Shown: one piece after another, positions 60,977-64,000 of the stretch | Position numbering within the stretch: the stretch's first letter is position 1 | Layout of the letters: the number at the start of each line of letters is the position of its first letter | Origin: Paenibacillus_V sp046244365 | GTDB lineage: Bacteria > Bacillota > Bacilli > Paenibacillales > NBRC-103111 | Assembly (NCBI RefSeq): GCF_046244365.1 | Contig: NZ_CP176395.1 | Coordinates: 3,720,001 to 3,784,000, forward strand | Direction: 5' to 3' | Length of the DNA stretch: 64,000 nt | Notes under the pieces: model-generated | Database searches by the model: none | The model's input: the letters and a program-made list of their open reading frames with translations, nothing else | Told to the model about the DNA's origin: nothing | Program-made: the position numbers and the translations under genes

Positions 60977-61962
60977 CGGCAGAGGCGTTGATAAGGAGCG
61001 GCATGGCTTGGTCCCCCATAACTGTTCTTCAACAAGCTAGCGACGCCGGCTCATTTCTGCTGCCAGCGGGATGGCTGCGCATAGCGGTCGTTGCGGGGGG
61101 ATGCGGCGCATACGTCCTTGGCGGTTACGCTTTACTGAAGGGGATCATTCGTCTTCACGAGCGGCACGGCGTCTGTTCGATCAATTACCGCGGCGATCGA
61201 ATCGCGACCGGCTTGGGCATTTTTTTGTGGAGCATGCTGGCGATCGGAACGTTCCTGTATGCTGCCGGTGAGCAAATAAACGCGTTATGGTTCGGTGCTT
61301 CTGGCTTTCGCTATGCCCCGGACTTTCGCTATGCGCTTAGGTACTTGTATGTTCTATGCTTAAGCGGCGTCTTTGTGGTTGGCTGGGTGGACGATAGGTT
61401 TGGGGACATGAAAGTGAAAGGGCTGTCGGGCCATGCAAGGAGGCTGCTGCAGGGGGGATGGACGACAGGTTTGTCGAAAGCGGCGATTGGCGTCATGCTA
61501 GCCGCCGTTTTTGCGTTTGCGGCAGATCGGACTTGGGGGGAAAGGCTGTTACATATTTTGCTCATTTCTCTGGCGATGAATGCGGTGAATTTGCTGGATT
61601 TGCGTCCGGGGCGCGCTCTCAAGCTTTATTTGATAGGCGCCGGCCTGCTGCTCGTTTGCGCTATGGGCAGGCATATGACCGGGCAGTGGTTGGCGCTGTT
61701 CTATCCGTTATCGATGGCCGTCTTGCTGCTGCTGCCTTCGGATTTGCGGGGGAACGCGATGCTGGGCGACTGCGGCTCCAATATGCTTGGTTTTGCTCTT
61801 GGCTGCGGATTGGTCGTCTTTACGGATAGCGGAGTGCAAATTTCCGTCGTCGTTCTGCTAATTCTCATGCATCTCGCCGCGGAGCGGGTGTCGCTGACGG
61901 CAGTCATAGAACGCCATACATGGCTGAATTGGCTCGACCGTTTCGGAAGAACGGAAAAATAA
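60973..61962 (+). CDS. MraY/WecA-like glycosyltransferase family 4 membrane protein
   Basis: The ATG at 60973 overlaps the preceding stop (ATGA) and follows GGGAGGAG. The 329-residue protein has about nine membrane helices. Motifs of the polyprenyl-phosphate GlcNAc/MurNAc-P transferase family are recognisable but altered: VVGWVDDRFGD, AVNLLDLRPGRALK and MLGDCGSNMLGF. The usual NxxNxxDGxDGL is here NAVNLLDLRPGR, so the substrate or activity may differ from classical TagO/MraY. Confidence 0.8.
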   Translation: MTAEALIRSGMAWSPITVLQQASDAGSFLLPAGWLRIAVVAGGCGAYVLGGYALLKGIIRLHERHGVCSINYRGDRIATGLGIFLWSMLAIGTFLYAAGEQINALWFGASGFRYAPDFRYALRYLYVLCLSGVFVVGWVDDRFGDMKVKGLSGHARRLLQGGWTTGLSKAAIGVMLAAVFAFAADRTWGERLLHILLISLAMNAVNLLDLRPGRALKLYLIGAGLLLVCAMGRHMTGQWLALFYPLSMAVLLLLPSDLRGNAMLGDCGSNMLGFALGCGLVVFTDSGVQISVVVLLILMHLAAERVSLTAVIERHTWLNWLDRFGRTEK

Positions 61963-62016
61963 CGGGGAAGCGGGAACTTTCGGCGTTGTGCGTTGTCTAA
62001 TGGTTGAGGTGATTGG

Positions 62017-62559
62017 ATGGAGCTCGACTATTTGAAGTACGTGGCGTCCAGCGATAACCCGGAAGCGATCTTGCAGCAGTTGATGGAAGCGCATGGTCAA
62101 GACGTTTGGCATTATGCCTATACGATCGTGAAACGGACGGAGGCGGCCGACGATATAGCGCAGGATGTCTTTCTGAAGGCGTACCGGCAGCTTTACGCGT
62201 TTCGCGGAGAGTCTTCCGTAAAAACGTGGCTGCTTACCATAACGAGAAACACGGCGCTCAATTACGTCAAATCGGCCTTTATCCGCAAGGTGACGCTGCT
62301 CGGCTTTCGCGATCCGGGCACGATGCAGAGATCCGCGGAGCAGGAAGCGCTCGAAAAGCTGCGATTGGGCGAAATATGGGGCGCCGTATTCGCTCTACCG
62401 GGCAAATATCGCGAGGTTATCATTCTGGATGCCCATTACCGGCTTTCGATTCGGGAAATGGCGGCGATGCTGAACGTTTCCGAGGGGACGGTCAAATCGC
62501 GTCTGCACCGGGCAAGGGCGAAAGCGGAACGGATGCTGCGGAAAGGGGATACGCCATGA
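62017..62559 (+). CDS. ECF-type RNA polymerase sigma factor
   Basis: A 180-residue sigma-70 family protein with region 2 (VWHYAYTIVKRTEAADDIAQ, DVFLKAYRQL, TWLLTITRNTALNYV) and region 4 (LPGKYREVIILDAHYRLSIR, VSEGTVKSRLHRARAKAERM). It lacks regions 1 and 3, as ECF factors do. The ATG follows TGAGGTG. The next gene overlaps its stop and encodes a membrane protein that may act as its anti-sigma factor. Confidence 0.9.
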   Translation: MELDYLKYVASSDNPEAILQQLMEAHGQDVWHYAYTIVKRTEAADDIAQDVFLKAYRQLYAFRGESSVKTWLLTITRNTALNYVKSAFIRKVTLLGFRDPGTMQRSAEQEALEKLRLGEIWGAVFALPGKYREVIILDAHYRLSIREMAAMLNVSEGTVKSRLHRARAKAERMLRKGDTP

Positions 62560-63563
62560 GCGAACGTCACAACGAAACGTCTCGGACAAACGAACCGGCC
62601 TGGTATGCGGATCTGCGCGCCAAACCCGAAATCGGTCAAGGCTTCTCTAAGGAGCTTAGGTTTGAAATCCGCCATAAGGCTATGCAATCGGACCAAAGAA
62701 GCAAGAACCGGCATCGATATAGGGTAGGCGCTTCCGTTCTGCTGTTGGTCAGTCTTGTCGCTTCGGCTCTTTGGTTTTGGGGGGCGAACGGCGGGACGAT
62801 GCAGCCTCCGGGCAACGGGAAAGCGCTTCAGGGCGATCAAGGTTCAGGCTGGGAGCCGCACCGGGAAATTTGGAGCGGTGGCAAAAAGGTTCTAGAAGTA
62901 TTTCCGGGAGGGGATTACACGGCCGGCAAATATAACGGCAGCTGGTGGAACTTGTACCTGCCGTTCGAGCAAGTGAAGGATAACCGGATCCGGATTGAGG
63001 CGATTCATAAGGAAAGCGGCTGGAAGCAGCCGGAGCTGGAGGAAGCGGTGTTTTCGGCGAAAGGAATGGAATATAAACGGCAGGACGGCTCGAAAGAAAG
63101 CTTTTCGCGCATCGGAACAAGTTTTTCACTGCCGCTTGCGGGCATTTGGCGCTTCGACGTCTTTCTTGACGGCAAGTTATTGGGCGATGTTGTATTTGAG
63201 GTGCCCGACGCACCATGGACGCTGAGCCCGTCCTTTCAGTCCGGCGCGTATACGTTCCGGGGATTGGAAGGTAAAATCGGCTTTATCGACCCGAGCTTTA
63301 AGGCCGGTCAGCCGAATAAGGCGATCTGGCATTTATGGGGGAAGGAAGCTGAGCTTAAGGGCGGCTTGACGGTATTCGGTATTCGACAAGGCCAATCGAA
63401 GCCGGTTCAGCTCTTCGGATCAAGCGAAATCGGGGGAGCTCTTAACGGAGCTGACGCAAGCGTCGTTTCGTCACTGACGATGCCGGAGAAAGGACTATGG
63501 CGCCTGATGGCCTATATCGATGGGAAGCTGTTCGGCAGTGTTGTCGTCGAAGTTAAAGAATGA
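62556..63563 (+). CDS. Membrane protein with two DUF4871-like repeats, probable anti-sigma partner
   Basis: The start overlaps the sigma-factor stop (ATGA). The 335-residue protein has a short cytoplasmic part (about 55 residues, FSKELRFEIRHKAM), one membrane helix (about 57-75), and an extracytoplasmic region with two similar beta-rich units: the first ends GIWRFDVFLDGKLLGDVVFEV and the second GLWRLMAYIDGKLFGSVVVEV (each split by one or two changes). The second unit resembles DUF4871 lipoproteins. The position and topology fit an ECF anti-sigma factor, but no zinc-binding HxxxCxxC anti-sigma motif is visible. Confidence 0.72.
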   Translation: MSERHNETSRTNEPAWYADLRAKPEIGQGFSKELRFEIRHKAMQSDQRSKNRHRYRVGASVLLLVSLVASALWFWGANGGTMQPPGNGKALQGDQGSGWEPHREIWSGGKKVLEVFPGGDYTAGKYNGSWWNLYLPFEQVKDNRIRIEAIHKESGWKQPELEEAVFSAKGMEYKRQDGSKESFSRIGTSFSLPLAGIWRFDVFLDGKLLGDVVFEVPDAPWTLSPSFQSGAYTFRGLEGKIGFIDPSFKAGQPNKAIWHLWGKEAELKGGLTVFGIRQGQSKPVQLFGSSEIGGALNGADASVVSSLTMPEKGLWRLMAYIDGKLFGSVVVEVKE

Positions 63564-63586
63564 GGAGGGCTCCTCCGTCACGAATC

Positions 63587-63612
63587 AAAAAGACACCCGC
63601 AGGGGTGTCTTT
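63587..63612. terminator. Bidirectional terminator
   Basis: AAAGACACCC (63588-63597) pairs with GGGTGTCTTT (63603-63612), between convergent genes. Confidence 0.8.
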
Positions 63613-63643
63613 ATTATGAACGATTCGCGCGATCATGCCGACT

Positions 63644-63985
63644 TCATTCATTCCGGGTATCGGCTGCAGCAGGCATGTCGATCCAATCGGTGGCCCAATT
63701 CCCGATTTCGCTAAAAAGGGGAGCCATGGCTTTGCCTTTCGCAGTGAGCGAATATTCGATTCGCACCGGTATTTCCGGATAGACGTCGCGGTTAATGATG
63801 CCTTCGGCTTCCAGTTCCTTAAGCCGCTCGGAGAGAACCTTGCCGCTCAAGTTCGGCAGCGCATGCTCGATTCCGACAAAACGCTGCGGGCCGGATAGCA
63901 GCTGAAAGACGATCAGGGCCGTCCATCGTTTGCTCAACAGATCGATCGCCTTCTCAAACCGAGGGCATAATGACGAATGCTCCAT
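63644..63985 (-). CDS. HxlR-family transcriptional regulator
   Basis: The ATG at 63985 follows GAGGTG by 6 nt. The 113-residue winged-helix protein has the family pattern CPRFEKAIDLLSKRWTALIV, FVGIEHALPNLSGKVLSERL, KELEAEGIINR and PVRIEYSLTAKGKAM. A single conserved N-terminal Cys (C7) is where thiol- or aldehyde-sensing HxlR members react. The regulated gene is probably outside the window. Confidence 0.9.
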   Translation of the reverse strand: MEHSSLCPRFEKAIDLLSKRWTALIVFQLLSGPQRFVGIEHALPNLSGKVLSERLKELEAEGIINRDVYPEIPVRIEYSLTAKGKAMAPLFSEIGNWATDWIDMPAAADTRNE

Positions 63986-64000
63986 GCTCATCACCTCAAT

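Noticed and set aside
1..64000. Search for tRNA or rRNA genes, CRISPR arrays, transposases and prophage genes
   Set aside because: No cloverleaf with a GGTTCGAATC-type arm, no rRNA core sequence, no regular repeat-spacer array and no transposase or phage gene was seen by reading both strands.

Overview
The window is a chromosomal segment of an endospore-forming, moderately high-GC Firmicute, most likely a member of the Paenibacillaceae (Paenibacillus or Cohnella-like). The evidence is the complete spoIIIAA-AH operon, spoIVB and spo0A, MntR, YqhQ/YqhR/YqhV, the AmaP/Asp23 pair and frequent TTG/GTG starts behind strong Shine-Dalgarno sites. The genus assignment is inference. The backbone follows the gene order around the B. 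subtilis yqh-spoIIIA-acc-nusB-folD-xse-ispA-dxs-argR-recN-spoIVB-spo0A region, interrupted by accessory genes.

Layout. 1-8 kb: partial HAD hydrolase, a MITE-like repeat, a kinase-like protein without catalytic motifs that carries a PASTA domain, a YdjM-type membrane protein, an orphan formylglycine-generating enzyme, a Zur-boxed membrane pair with a His-rich loop, and a Fur-boxed FhuF-type ferric reductase. 8-19 kb: yidD, T-box/metG, a sporulation-type sensor kinase, znuACB with two Zur-like boxes flanking its promoter, ccdA, a decayed splB remnant, mntR and a patatin-like lipase. 19-29 kb: yqhQ/yqhR, aroQ, yqhT, efp, a serine hydrolase, lysC, a DUF441 gene and comB/comA (sulfolactate-type enzymes). 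29-42 kb: yqhV, spoIIIAA-AH, accBC, yqhY-amaP-DUF2273, nusB, folD, xseAB. 42-54 kb: a TVP38-type membrane protein, a GNAT, ispA, an OLE RNA with its partner gene oapA, dxs, tlyA, a hypothetical gene, argR, recN, spoIVB, spo0A. 54-64 kb: an AT-richer accessory stretch (P-domain protein, frameshifted gene), a GreA-C-domain protein, HtrA, four small genes, steA plus two glycosyltransferases, an ECF sigma/anti-sigma-like pair and an HxlR regulator.

The most striking element is the OLE (Ornate, Large, Extremophilic) RNA of about 690 nt at 44709-45400. It lies exactly between ispA and oapA-dxs, has its own extended -10 promoter, and is followed by the gene for its known membrane partner OapA. OLE is a described class, not a new one, but its function is still unsettled and this is a clean, complete locus. 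A second theme is metal control: three Zur-like boxes, one Fur-like box and mntR tie the zinc importer, a His-rich permease and the ferric reductase into metal homeostasis. A third is a set of short palindromic repeats (a MITE-like element, a 52-60 nt hairpin module present twice, and a CTTCGGAAGCATA core present three times, once inside the spoIIIA operon). No tRNA, rRNA, CRISPR array, intact insertion sequence or prophage was seen.
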